NCBI GenBank assembly: GCA_028869035.1 | Contig: JAGWTL010000061.1 | Location: 1 to 11,964, forward strand | DNA: 11,964 bases | Origin: Burkholderiales bacterium | GTDB taxonomy: Bacteria; Pseudomonadota; Gammaproteobacteria; Burkholderiales; Burkholderiaceae_C | Reading direction: 5' to 3' | Shown here: positions 1-7,327 of the stretch, piece after piece | Position numbering within the stretch: the first letter of the stretch is position 1 | Layout: each line of letters starts with the position of its first letter | Notes under the pieces: model-generated | The model's input: the letters and a program-made list of their open reading frames with translations, nothing else | Databases searched by the model: none | Told to the model about the DNA's origin: nothing | Program-made: the position numbers and the translations under genes

Positions 1-1520
<1,520 letters not shown>

Positions 1521-1554
1521 GTTCTTACTCCTGAGGGAAATTGGTTGCAGTCTT

Positions 1555-1582
1555 ATCTGTGGATAACTGGCATGTTTTCAAG
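1555..1582 (-). promoter_or_regulatory. Sigma32-type (heat-shock) promoter of dnaK
   Basis: On the minus strand CTTGAAA (1576-1582) is followed after 13 bases by CCACAGAT (1555-1562). Compared with the RpoH consensus CTTGAAA / CCCCATNT, the -35 is perfect and the -10 matches at five of seven informative bases. The predicted transcript start leaves a leader of about 30 nt before the dnaK ATG. TTGAAA with a poorer GATAAG at 18-bp spacing could also serve sigma70. Motif and position are seen directly; function is inferred from the E. coli consensus. Confidence 0.7.
1558..1566 (-). promoter_or_regulatory. Consensus DnaA box overlapping the dnaK -10
   Basis: The minus strand reads TTATCCACA, a perfect match to the strict DnaA box TTATNCACA. 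It overlaps the -10 octamer of the dnaK promoter by five bases. It is also the core of a small palindrome with TTATC and GATAA arms (1553-1566). A single box in a promoter may titrate or respond to DnaA, but a single 9-mer can also occur by chance. Confidence 0.4.
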
Positions 1583-1584
1583 GG

Positions 1585-1706
1585 GATGACGCGCCTGCGG
1601 CGCATGACTTCCCCGCTGCGCGGGTTCCATGACGAAATGACTGCAGTCATGGCGCGCAGCGCCGTCATCGATGCGCAGCGAGGTCATGCGCCGCAGGCGC
1701 GTCATC
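1585..1706. repeat. Symmetric REPIN-like palindromic element between grpE and dnaK
   Basis: Perfect 24-nt inverted arms lie at 1585-1608 and 1683-1706. Inside and within the arms are small hairpins, each with two 5-nt arms around a three-base loop: 1591-1603 (GCGCC-TGC-GGCGC), 1612-1624 (CCCGC-TGC-GCGGG), 1651-1663 (GGCGC-GCA-GCGCC) and 1688-1700 (GCGCC-GCA-GGCGC). A degenerate fifth copy lies near 1671-1682. The tag GTCAT, or its complement ATGAC, separates them eight times. It occurs as ATGAC in the left half and as GTCAT in the right half. The halves meet at the perfect palindrome ATGACTGCAGTCAT (1637-1650). The element begins 4 nt after the grpE stop and ends 2 nt before the dnaK -35. Tag plus hairpin in inverted pairs is the layout of REP/REPIN elements. 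Whether it is repeated elsewhere in the genome cannot be seen here. Confidence 0.75.
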
Positions 1707-1710
1707 AAGT

Positions 1711-2235
1711 TCATTTCGGCGCCGCCACCGTCACGAGCGCCGGGCGCAGCACGCGCTCGGCGATGGTGTAGCCCTTTTGCAGCACGCTGACCACGGTATT
1801 GGCTTCCTGATCGGCGGGCACCACGCTGATGGCCTGGTGCTGGTGTGGATCGAACCGGGTCCCGGCAGGCGGGTTGATGGCGATGACCTTGTTGCGTTCC
1901 AGGGCGGCGTTGAGCTGGCGCAGGGTGGCTTCGGCGCCCTCGCGAATCTGCTCGGGCGTGGCGTCCTTGATGGTCAGACCGGCTTCCAGGCTGTCGCTCA
2001 CCGGCAGCAGGCTCTCGGCAAAGGCTTCCACGGCGAACTTGCGGGCCTTGGAGATTTCCTCCTCGGCGCGGCGGCGGGCGTTTTCGACCTCGGCCTTGGC
2101 GCGCAGGAACTGGTCGGCCAGCTCAGTGCTTTTGGCCTTGAGTTCGGCCAGTTCGGCCCGGGCCTGGGTCAAGGGGTCGGCGACAGCGCTGTCGGGGGTC
2201 GGATCGGGCGTGGGAGTGGCTTGCGGGTCGGTCAT
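1711..2235 (-). CDS. grpE: Nucleotide exchange factor GrpE
   Basis: DnaK cochaperone, 174 aa, that accelerates ADP release from DnaK. An acidic, proline-rich tail (MTDPQATPTPDPTPD) leads into a long helical region rich in A, E, K and R (about residues 25-75, the GrpE coiled coil with FLRAKAEVENARRRAEEE). The C-terminal beta domain carries the GrpE signature, with FDPHQHQAI and VVSVLQKGYTIAERVLRPA. An upstream in-frame ATG at 2286 would add 17 residues. I rejected it because a sigma32 promoter occupies 2265-2292, so that ATG would lie outside the mRNA. The ATG at 2235 also fits normal GrpE N-termini. Neither start has a strong Shine-Dalgarno. The order grpE then dnaK is usual. hrcA is not next to it. 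Confidence 0.96.
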   Translation of the reverse strand: MTDPQATPTPDPTPDSAVADPLTQARAELAELKAKSTELADQFLRAKAEVENARRRAEEEISKARKFAVEAFAESLLPVSDSLEAGLTIKDATPEQIREGAEATLRQLNAALERNKVIAINPPAGTRFDPHQHQAISVVPADQEANTVVSVLQKGYTIAERVLRPALVTVAAPK

Positions 2236-2264
2236 TTTTCGAGGGAAATGAAGATCAGCCGCCG

Positions 2265-2292
2265 ACTTGGGGGCTGAATCCACCATTTCAAG
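2265..2292 (-). promoter_or_regulatory. Sigma32-type (heat-shock) promoter of grpE
   Basis: The minus strand carries CTTGAAA (2286-2292), a 13-bp spacer, and CCCCAAGT (2265-2272), which matches CCCCATNT at six of seven informative bases. Spacer length and -35 are identical to the dnaK promoter in this window. Initiation near 2258 gives a leader of about 20-25 nt to the ATG at 2235. Confidence 0.75.
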
Positions 2293-2310
2293 AGGGGAGA
2301 TAACAGGGAC

Positions 2311-2327
2311 CGGCCGCGGGGCGGCCG
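2311..2327. other. GC hairpin after the FKBP gene (possible weak terminator)
   Basis: CGGCCGC (2311-2317) and GCGGCCG (2321-2327) form a perfect 7-bp stem with a GGG loop. It starts 8 nt past the FKBP stop codon and ends 18 nt before the grpE -35. No T-run follows in the direction of transcription, so intrinsic termination is uncertain. It may instead stabilise the mRNA 3' end. Confidence 0.35.
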
Positions 2328-2335
2328 CAGGGGGC

Positions 2336-2695
2336 TCAGCCGGCCAGGGCCAGCAGTTCGACTTCGAACTTCAGGGTGGCGTTGGGGGGGATGACGCCGC
2401 CGGCGCCGCGCGCGCCATAACCCAGGGCCGCCGGGATGATCAGCACGCGGGTGCCGCCGATCTTCATGCCGGCCACGCCCTCGTCCCAGCCGCGGATCAC
2501 CATGCCGGCGCCCAGGGAGAATTCGAAGGGGTCGTTGCGGTCCTTGCTGGAGTCGAACTTGGCGCCTTGCACGCCGTTGTTGTAGAGCCAGCCGGTGTAG
2601 TGAACGGTCACGTCCTGGCCGGTTTTGGCTTCGGCGCCGGCGCCGGGCGCGGTGTCTTCGTACTGCAGACCGGAGGGGGTGGTGGTGATGGCCAT
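2336..2695 (-). CDS. FKBP-type peptidyl-prolyl cis-trans isomerase
   Basis: Single-domain FKBP of 119 aa with no signal peptide, so cytoplasmic. It catalyses cis-trans isomerisation of X-Pro bonds. Pocket residues of the FKBP12 fold can be read in order: VTVHYTGWL (Tyr), KFDSS (Asp), PFEFSLG, MVIRGWDEG (Val-Ile and the floor Trp), ALGYGARG (Tyr), VIPPNATL and KFEVELL. The ATG at 2695 has GAAGGA 7 nt upstream (complement of 2703-2708). A longer in-frame extension to 2836 encodes unrelated low-complexity residues and crosses an AT-rich repeat, so it was rejected. It is transcribed towards grpE, about 100 nt apart, but grpE has its own promoter. Confidence 0.95.
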   Translation of the reverse strand: MAITTTPSGLQYEDTAPGAGAEAKTGQDVTVHYTGWLYNNGVQGAKFDSSKDRNDPFEFSLGAGMVIRGWDEGVAGMKIGGTRVLIIPAALGYGARGAGGVIPPNATLKFEVELLALAG

Positions 2696-2710
2696 GGCGC
2701 TGTCCTTCGT

Positions 2711-2728
2711 GCTATTTATTTGATAGCT
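2711..2728. repeat. 18-nt GCTAT...ATAGC inverted repeat, copy 1
   Basis: GCTAT (2711-2715) and ATAGC (2723-2727) flank a 7-nt AT-rich loop in the FKBP leader, just upstream of its Shine-Dalgarno. It matches the copy at 3233-3250 at 12 of 18 positions in the same orientation. The AT richness stands out from the surrounding DNA. Confidence 0.45.
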
Positions 2729-2802
2729 GACAGTGCCGGCCGCAAGCCCGCACGCCAGCAAGGCGAAGGGCGAATTATGCCAGTTGGGGCGACCCGGGCC
2801 GC

Positions 2803-3114
2803 TCAGCGTGCCTTGCGCGCCTGGCTGGCCAGCCACTTGCTGGCAAAGGGGGGCAGCTCGCCCATGCGACGGGTCAGTTCGGTTCCGGTGCCGGTCAGCA
2901 GGTAACCGTCACTGCCGTGGTTGAGCAGGCCGGCTTCGCGCAGTTCCTTGATGCGGGTGTTCAGGGTGTTGGGCGTGATGCCGCCCACGCTGTCCTGCAG
3001 CAGGCGGAAGGTCTGCGCATGGCCATCGCGCAGGGCCCACAGCACACGCATGGCGTAGCGCGACTCCAGCAGAGCCAGCAGCTGACCAATGGCGGCATTT
3101 TCCTTGTAGCTCAT
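2803..3114 (-). CDS. HxlR-like winged-helix transcriptional regulator
   Basis: Small DNA-binding protein of 103 aa. The helix-turn-helix region reads ESRYAMRVLWALRDG (about 17-31), TFRLLQDSVGGITPNTLNTR (35-54, recognition helix), and IKELREAGLL (55-64). A short wing, HGSDGYLLTGTGTEL, follows. This is the HxlR/MarR-like layout in which helix 3 ends in ITPNTLNTRIKELREAGL. The usual HxlR P-x-V-x-Y wing is reduced, so assignment within the superfamily is moderate and the ligand is unknown. The ATG at 3114 has AAGGAG 9 nt upstream (complement of 3124-3129). An upstream extension to 3267 runs through the promoter region and was rejected. Its target is not evident; the neighbouring genes are FKBP downstream and the end of the catabolic operon upstream. 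Confidence 0.8.
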   Translation of the reverse strand: MSYKENAAIGQLLALLESRYAMRVLWALRDGHAQTFRLLQDSVGGITPNTLNTRIKELREAGLLNHGSDGYLLTGTGTELTRRMGELPPFASKWLASQARKAR

Positions 3115-3210
3115 CCCACAGCACTCCTTGAAACGCCAGACCTGAGGCTTGGCGCACCCTCCCCGTGCCTGATGCTGCCGCTGTACAGCAGGCAGGCGAG
3201 GCGAAGGCGG

Positions 3211-3239
3211 ACTATAGCGCAGATTCCGGACTGCTACAA
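3211..3239 (-). promoter_or_regulatory. Sigma70-like promoter of the HxlR-like gene
   Basis: TTGTAG (3234-3239), 17 bp, then TATAGT (3211-3216) on the minus strand, about 97 nt upstream of the ATG. The -10 matches at five of six bases and the -35 only at TTG. The -35 lies inside the 3233-3250 inverted repeat, so the repeat may supply a promoter element. The rest of the 196-nt gap (3115-3310) holds only the leader, with no further ORF or clear terminator for the upstream operon. Confidence 0.45.
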
Positions 3240-3250
3240 GATTAATAGCT
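3233..3250. repeat. 18-nt GCTA...TAGC inverted repeat, copy 2
   Basis: Arms GCTA (3233-3236) and TAGC (3246-3249) surround an AT-rich core. Same orientation and length as the copy at 2711-2728. Both copies lie upstream of minus-strand genes. Confidence 0.4.
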
Positions 3251-3310
3251 GATGGGTTTCCCCGCACCTGCCACAGAGGCCTGTTGCCGCCGCGCAGTGT
3301 GAAAAAGTCG

Positions 3311-3772
3311 TCAAATATAAATTTTTTTCAACAACTGCATCAAGGTCCGGCGCTCGGCCGGGCTGAGCCTGGCGGTGGAGGCCTCCTCCAGCTCGGAGGC
3401 CGTGACTTCGGCCTGTTTCATCATCTTGCGTCCCTCGGGCGTGAGGTGCAGGCCCATGGCGCGCCCGTCGTTCGGGTGGGGCCGGCGCGTGATGAGATCG
3501 CGTCTTTGCAACTGACTGATCATGCCCACCAGATTGGGGGGCTGGATGTTGAGTGTGGTGCAGAGCTGGCGCGAGGTGATGCCCGGATTGTGCGCGATCA
3601 GCGAGAGCACCGAGAAATCCACCGGCCGCAGGCCATAGACCGCCATATTGCGCAGAAAGGCGTCGACGATGACCAGGGTGGCGCGCCGGGCGTTGTAGCC
3701 GACCAGGCTTTCGAGGTAGCTGGTGTCGACCTGTTCGACGGCGGCGTCCGGGGTGGTTTTGCGTGTGCTCAT
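3311..3772 (-). CDS. MarR-family transcriptional regulator
   Basis: Dimeric winged-helix regulator, 153 aa, normal for MarR. A dimerisation helix (about 17-45) precedes FSVLSLIAHNPGITSRQLCT (53-72), the recognition helix LNIQPPNLVGMISQLQRR (74-91), and a wing with the MarR D-x-R signature in HPNDGRAMGLHLTPEGRK (99-116). A C-terminal dimerisation helix ends in KKIYI. The ATG is 3 nt after the acyl-CoA dehydrogenase stop with no Shine-Dalgarno of its own, so translational coupling is likely. As the last gene of a hydroxycinnamate-type operon it most probably senses a pathway CoA thioester or free acid, as MarR members HcaR, CouR and FerC do. It would then repress the operon by binding the palindrome at 11870-11888. 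Ligand and target are inferred. Confidence 0.93.
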   Translation of the reverse strand: MSTRKTTPDAAVEQVDTSYLESLVGYNARRATLVIVDAFLRNMAVYGLRPVDFSVLSLIAHNPGITSRQLCTTLNIQPPNLVGMISQLQRRDLITRRPHPNDGRAMGLHLTPEGRKMMKQAEVTASELEEASTARLSPAERRTLMQLLKKIYI

Positions 3773-3775
3773 GGT

Positions 3776-5470
3776 TCAGGCCGCCGCCGGCGCAGGGGCG
3801 CCGGTTTCGGTATCGTTCAGCTGCTGCTCGATGATCTGCAGGCGCAGTGCGAATTCGGGCAGCACCCAGGTCCGCAGGGCGCGTGCCGGGGCCAGCCAGT
3901 GCGGCAGGCCGGCGCCGATGCGCGCGCCGGCCCAGCCCAGCAGGGCCAGAGCCGTGGCCTGCAGGAAATCGTCGGCCACCCAGTAGGGCAGGTCAGCCCG
4001 GTAGCTCGCGGCCCGGGCCAGGCGCACGGTCAGGCTGCGCAGCTGCTCGAAGCGTTGCAGAACGGCTGGGGGCAGCGTGTCTTCGGCGCTCAGCTGGTCG
4101 AACAGCGCACCCAGCGCCGCACCGCCGTCGGGCAGCACCTTGCGCAGCAGCAGGTCGATGGCCTGGATCTCGTTGCTGCCCTCGTAGATCATGGTCACGC
4201 GCGCGTCGCGCACGATCTGCTCGATGCCCCATTCGCGGACATAACCGTGGCCGCCGAAGACCTGCAGGCAGGCGCTGGCGCCATGGAAGCCCTGGTTCGT
4301 CCAGGCCGCCTTGAGCACGGGCGTGACCAGGCTGCACCAGCGCTGTGCGGATTCTCTCCGTGCCGCACCGGGGTGGTGTTTGAGCATGTCGAGTTCGATG
4401 GCCGTGCGGTAGGCCAGCAGGCGGCCGCCATCGATCCAGGCGCGCTGCGTCGTGAGGATGCGCAGGATGGCCGGATGGTCCTGGATCAGGCTGGTCTGCG
4501 TGGCGCCGGGCGCGCGCATCTGGCGTCGCTCCTGCGCGTAGCCCCGGGCTTTCTGCCAGGCGGCTTCAAGCAGGGCGATACCCTGCAGGCCCACGTGCAG
4601 ACGGGCCGCGTTCATCATCACGAACATGGCATTCAGGCCGCGGTGCGGCTCGCCCACCAGCCAGCCGGTGGCGTCATCGAAACGCAGCGCGCAGGTGGGG
4701 CTGCCGTGCAGGCCCATTTTTTCCTCGATGCGTTCGCAGACCACGCCGTTGCGTCTGCCATCGGGCAGGAACTTCGGGGCGAGGAAGAGCGACAGGCCTT
4801 TGGGGCCGGGTGGTGCATCGGGCAGTCGGGCCAGCACGAAGTGCACGATGTTGTCGCTCAGGTCGTGCTCGCCGCCGGAGATGAAGATCTTGCCGCCGGA
4901 AACCAGGTGGCTGCCGTCGGCTTGCGGCGCTGCCTTGGTACGCACCAGGCCCAGGTCGCTGCCGGCCTGCGGCTCGGTCAGGCACATGGTGGCCAGCCAT
5001 TCGCCGGTGGCGATCTTTTCCAGGTAGCGGGTTTTCAGTTCCTCGCTGCCGTGGTGCTTGAGGCATTCGTAGGCGCCGTGCAGCAGGCCGGGCGCCATGG
5101 TCCAGCCGTGGTTGGCCGCGCTCAGCATCTCGTAGAGCACGGCCTCCAGCACGGCGGGCAGGCCCTGGCCGCCATCTTCGGGAGCGCAGGCCAGAGCGGG
5201 CCAGCCGGCCTGCCAGAAGGCCTGGTAGGCGGCGCGAAAACCCGGCGGCATGGTGACCTGCCCGGCCCCGAAGCGGGCGCCGGTCTCGTCGCCCACACGC
5301 TGCAGGGGGGCGATCGCGCTGCCCACGAACTTGCCGGCTTCCTCCAGCACCTGCTGCATCAGTGCCGCATCGACTTCAGCGTAGGGGGGCAGGGTCTGCA
5401 ATTGCTCGGGGGCATCCAGCACGCCCATCAGCAGCTGGTGGATGTCTTCGAGGCGGGGCTGGTAGTCCAT
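3776..5470 (-). CDS. Acyl-CoA dehydrogenase (large, DmdC/FadE-like type)
   Basis: FAD flavoenzyme of 564 aa that introduces an alpha,beta double bond into an acyl-CoA. It is longer than the usual ~380-aa enzymes because of the N-terminal extension (MDYQPRLEDIHQLL) and an extra C-terminal helical domain, as in DmdC-type enzymes. Visible motifs are MCLTEPQAGSD (162-172, flavin/substrate loop), FISGGEHD, FGGHGYVREWGIEQ (405-418) and IYEGSNEIQ (428-436), whose Glu430 is the expected catalytic base. A TTG at 5488 is in frame but overlaps the previous stop codon; the ATG at 5470 is 8 nt after that stop and fits family N-termini. In this operon it could oxidise an arylpropionyl-CoA to the cinnamoyl-CoA used by the hydratase, comparable in role to HcaD or Acd of hydroxycinnamate clusters. 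Substrate is inferred. Confidence 0.93.
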   Translation of the reverse strand: MDYQPRLEDIHQLLMGVLDAPEQLQTLPPYAEVDAALMQQVLEEAGKFVGSAIAPLQRVGDETGARFGAGQVTMPPGFRAAYQAFWQAGWPALACAPEDGGQGLPAVLEAVLYEMLSAANHGWTMAPGLLHGAYECLKHHGSEELKTRYLEKIATGEWLATMCLTEPQAGSDLGLVRTKAAPQADGSHLVSGGKIFISGGEHDLSDNIVHFVLARLPDAPPGPKGLSLFLAPKFLPDGRRNGVVCERIEEKMGLHGSPTCALRFDDATGWLVGEPHRGLNAMFVMMNAARLHVGLQGIALLEAAWQKARGYAQERRQMRAPGATQTSLIQDHPAILRILTTQRAWIDGGRLLAYRTAIELDMLKHHPGAARRESAQRWCSLVTPVLKAAWTNQGFHGASACLQVFGGHGYVREWGIEQIVRDARVTMIYEGSNEIQAIDLLLRKVLPDGGAALGALFDQLSAEDTLPPAVLQRFEQLRSLTVRLARAASYRADLPYWVADDFLQATALALLGWAGARIGAGLPHWLAPARALRTWVLPEFALRLQIIEQQLNDTETGAPAPAAA

Positions 5471-5478
5471 GGCCGGGC

Positions 5479-7197
5479 TTATTGGCAAACGAAGCTGCCG
5501 GCTTCTTCCAGCGAGCCCTCACCCTTGTAGCGGGCCACGGCCGGGTAGGCGCACAGGGGGCGGCCGCGTGCGGCGGACCAGTCCTGCGGCAGCTCGGTAT
5601 TCACGCCGCCGGCATTGCCTGCACCGCGCGCGGTGGCCGGCACGCCTTGAGGCGTCACACCCTGTTCCACCCACTGCACCAGTGGGCCCAGCAGATCGAA
5701 CTGGTCGGTGGCCGGACCGCCGCTGCAATGGTTCATGCCGGGCACGGGGAAGTAGCGGGCGAAGTCATCGGCCGGGCCGCCCAGGGCCTTGCCCAGGGCT
5801 TCGATCCACAGTCGGGTGTCTTCGGCCGAGAAGACCGCGTCGCTCACGCCGTGGTAGAGCAGCATCTTGGCGCCACGCGCACGCAGCGGGGCCAGGTTGC
5901 CGGGCTGTTCATGGCCGGGCGGTGTCATGAGCGAGAGGCCCGACTCCTTGTAGTTTTCATCGGTGGCGTTGAACAGCGCCAGCCGCGCACCCAGGTCTTC
6001 CTTGAGCGCATCGACCCGGCCCGGCGGCACGCTGAAGACCGTGGCCACGGCCAGCGGGTCCAGCGCCAGCGAGTTCACGAACTTCCAGGTGCCCCAGTTG
6101 GCGCCGACCAGGCCGCTGTCGTAGGGGAAGGGTGCGTACAGCGGCTGGCCGCTGCCGCTGCGGGCGCCGCTGAAGAGCGTGCCTATGACCTGTTTTTGCG
6201 CCGTGCTCAGGCACTGGCCATTGCGCTCGGCGCCGCAGCTGGGCACATCGGTCTGCAGATTGAAGCGGGCCTGGCAGGCCTGCACGTCCTGCACCATGCC
6301 GTCGCGTGCGCCGTCCAGGGCATCGCACCTGGTCAGGATGGCTTGGGCCACGGTCTGGCGCTCCTGCGCTGTGAAGGCGTTGCTCAGGTCGGGGATGCGC
6401 CCCTGCGGAGCCAGGGGGTGGGGCGCGGTGGCGCCCGGCGTGGCCAGGGCGCTGAACTGCTGGGCGCCCCAGAGCTGGGCCAGTGCGGCATTGGGCAGGC
6501 GGTAGCCCGGTGCGCCGATGAGGTAGCCGTCGTACTGTTCGCCCAGGCGCGCAGCCGCCACCATGGCGTGGCGCCCGCCGTTGGAGCAGCCGCCGATGTA
6601 GGAGCGGTCCGGTCCTTTGCCATAGGCCGTGCGGATCAGGTCCTTGGCCATGGGCGTGAGCTTGGCCACGGCCTGGTAGCCGTAGTCCAGCCGCGCCTGG
6701 GGCTCCAGGCCGAAGTAGGGGGTCTGCGCGCCGGTGTGGCCGGCGTCGGAGCTGATGACGGCGAAGCCCTGGAACAGCGCGCCCGTCAGGGGGCCGCCGC
6801 CGAGCGTACCGAGCGCGGGCTGCACATTGCCGTCCAGGCCGCCGTTGCCCTGGTAGTAGAACCGGCCGTTCCAGGCTTGGGGCAAGCGCATCTCGAAGCC
6901 GATCGCGTAGTCGCGCCCGTCGCTGCCCTTGCGTTTGTGCATGCTGCCCCTGACCAGGCAGTGGGCCGGCATGGGCTGCGCGCCCTGCTTGAGCGCGCCC
7001 TCGGCAACAGCCGTCACCGCATCGACCTGGGCCTGCTGATGCCGGAAGCCGGCCAGCAGCCCTTCGCAGGTCCGCAGCGCGGCAGCGCGGCTGGCGCCCA
7101 GCACCGGCGGGGTGGAGGCCGGCGGGGTGCTGCTGCAGGAGGCCAGCAGCAGCGCGGCTGGCACGAGCAGGAGGAGAGCGTGGGGGCGATGCTTCAT
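5479..7197 (-). CDS. Tannase/feruloyl-esterase family lipoprotein, MHETase-like
   Basis: Secreted serine esterase of 572 aa. A lipoprotein signal (MKHRPHALLLLVPAALLLAS, then lipobox Cys21) predicts outer-membrane anchoring. It has the CS-D-HC motif of the tannase family: Ser205 in GGCSNGG, Asp453 in YHGVSDAVFS, and His490 in GMNHCSGG, with Cys204 and Cys491 placed for the active-site disulfide. From memory of Ideonella sakaiensis MHETase, the other four disulfide pairs also have counterparts (44/80, 291/308, 321/329, 549/571). So does the calcium loop CDALDGARDG (Asp292, 295, 299). The lid is about 10 residues shorter between Trp371 and Pro391, removing the region of MHETase Arg411 and Phe415. 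The natural substrate is therefore probably another aromatic ester, such as a feruloyl, chlorogenate or galloyl ester. The ATG at 7197 has GGAG 7 nt upstream. A longer frame to 7455 was rejected because it hides the signal peptide. Confidence 0.94.
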   Translation of the reverse strand: MKHRPHALLLLVPAALLLASCSSTPPASTPPVLGASRAAALRTCEGLLAGFRHQQAQVDAVTAVAEGALKQGAQPMPAHCLVRGSMHKRKGSDGRDYAIGFEMRLPQAWNGRFYYQGNGGLDGNVQPALGTLGGGPLTGALFQGFAVISSDAGHTGAQTPYFGLEPQARLDYGYQAVAKLTPMAKDLIRTAYGKGPDRSYIGGCSNGGRHAMVAAARLGEQYDGYLIGAPGYRLPNAALAQLWGAQQFSALATPGATAPHPLAPQGRIPDLSNAFTAQERQTVAQAILTRCDALDGARDGMVQDVQACQARFNLQTDVPSCGAERNGQCLSTAQKQVIGTLFSGARSGSGQPLYAPFPYDSGLVGANWGTWKFVNSLALDPLAVATVFSVPPGRVDALKEDLGARLALFNATDENYKESGLSLMTPPGHEQPGNLAPLRARGAKMLLYHGVSDAVFSAEDTRLWIEALGKALGGPADDFARYFPVPGMNHCSGGPATDQFDLLGPLVQWVEQGVTPQGVPATARGAGNAGGVNTELPQDWSAARGRPLCAYPAVARYKGEGSLEEAGSFVCQ

Positions 7198-7300
7198 GGG
7201 ACGACTCCGGAGGTTCAGGTTCAAGGCGCAATCGGGGCGCAAGTGGCCCGGCCCGCCGGCGGCGGAGGAAGGCGCTTGCAGCATGCAGGGCGGTGGAGCA

Positions 7301-7321
7301 GCGGGCCGCTGCCCGGCCCGC
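7301..7321. other. Intercistronic GC hairpin between the receptor and esterase genes
   Basis: GCGGGCC (7301-7307) and GGCCCGC (7315-7321) form a perfect 7-bp stem with a 7-nt loop, 6 nt after the receptor stop codon. A second GC palindrome, CCGCCGGCGG, lies at 7253-7262. No T-run follows. The 130-nt gap here is the longest in the operon. Such hairpins often protect the 3' end of a strongly expressed binding-protein message or reduce read-through. Confidence 0.45.
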
Positions 7322-7327
7322 CTGCCA

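Noticed and set aside
1585..1706. Short CRISPR-like array
   Set aside because: The GTCAT-tagged units invert at the centre and have no regular spacers, unlike CRISPR direct repeats.
1553..1706. Replication origin, suggested by the DnaA box and palindromes
   Set aside because: Only one consensus DnaA box was found, with no AT-rich unwinding region and no dnaA, dnaN or rep gene nearby.
1541..1771. 76-codon plus-strand frame through the grpE-dnaK gap
   Set aside because: It is made of the inverted-repeat element plus grpE antisense. There is no ribosome site and no protein-like composition.
1521..2335. CIRCE operator for HrcA near grpE/dnaK
   Set aside because: No TTAGCACTC-N9-GAGTGCTAA-like sequence is visible; regulation appears to be by sigma32.
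3284..5530. 748-codon open frame on the plus strand
   Set aside because: It is antisense to the MarR and acyl-CoA dehydrogenase genes, has low-complexity A/G/Q/H-rich content, and shows no family motif. Long antisense frames are expected in high-GC coding DNA.
7301..7321. Intrinsic terminator splitting the operon
   Set aside because: There is a strong stem but no T-run on the transcribed side and no promoter before the esterase gene. An mRNA-stability role is more likely.
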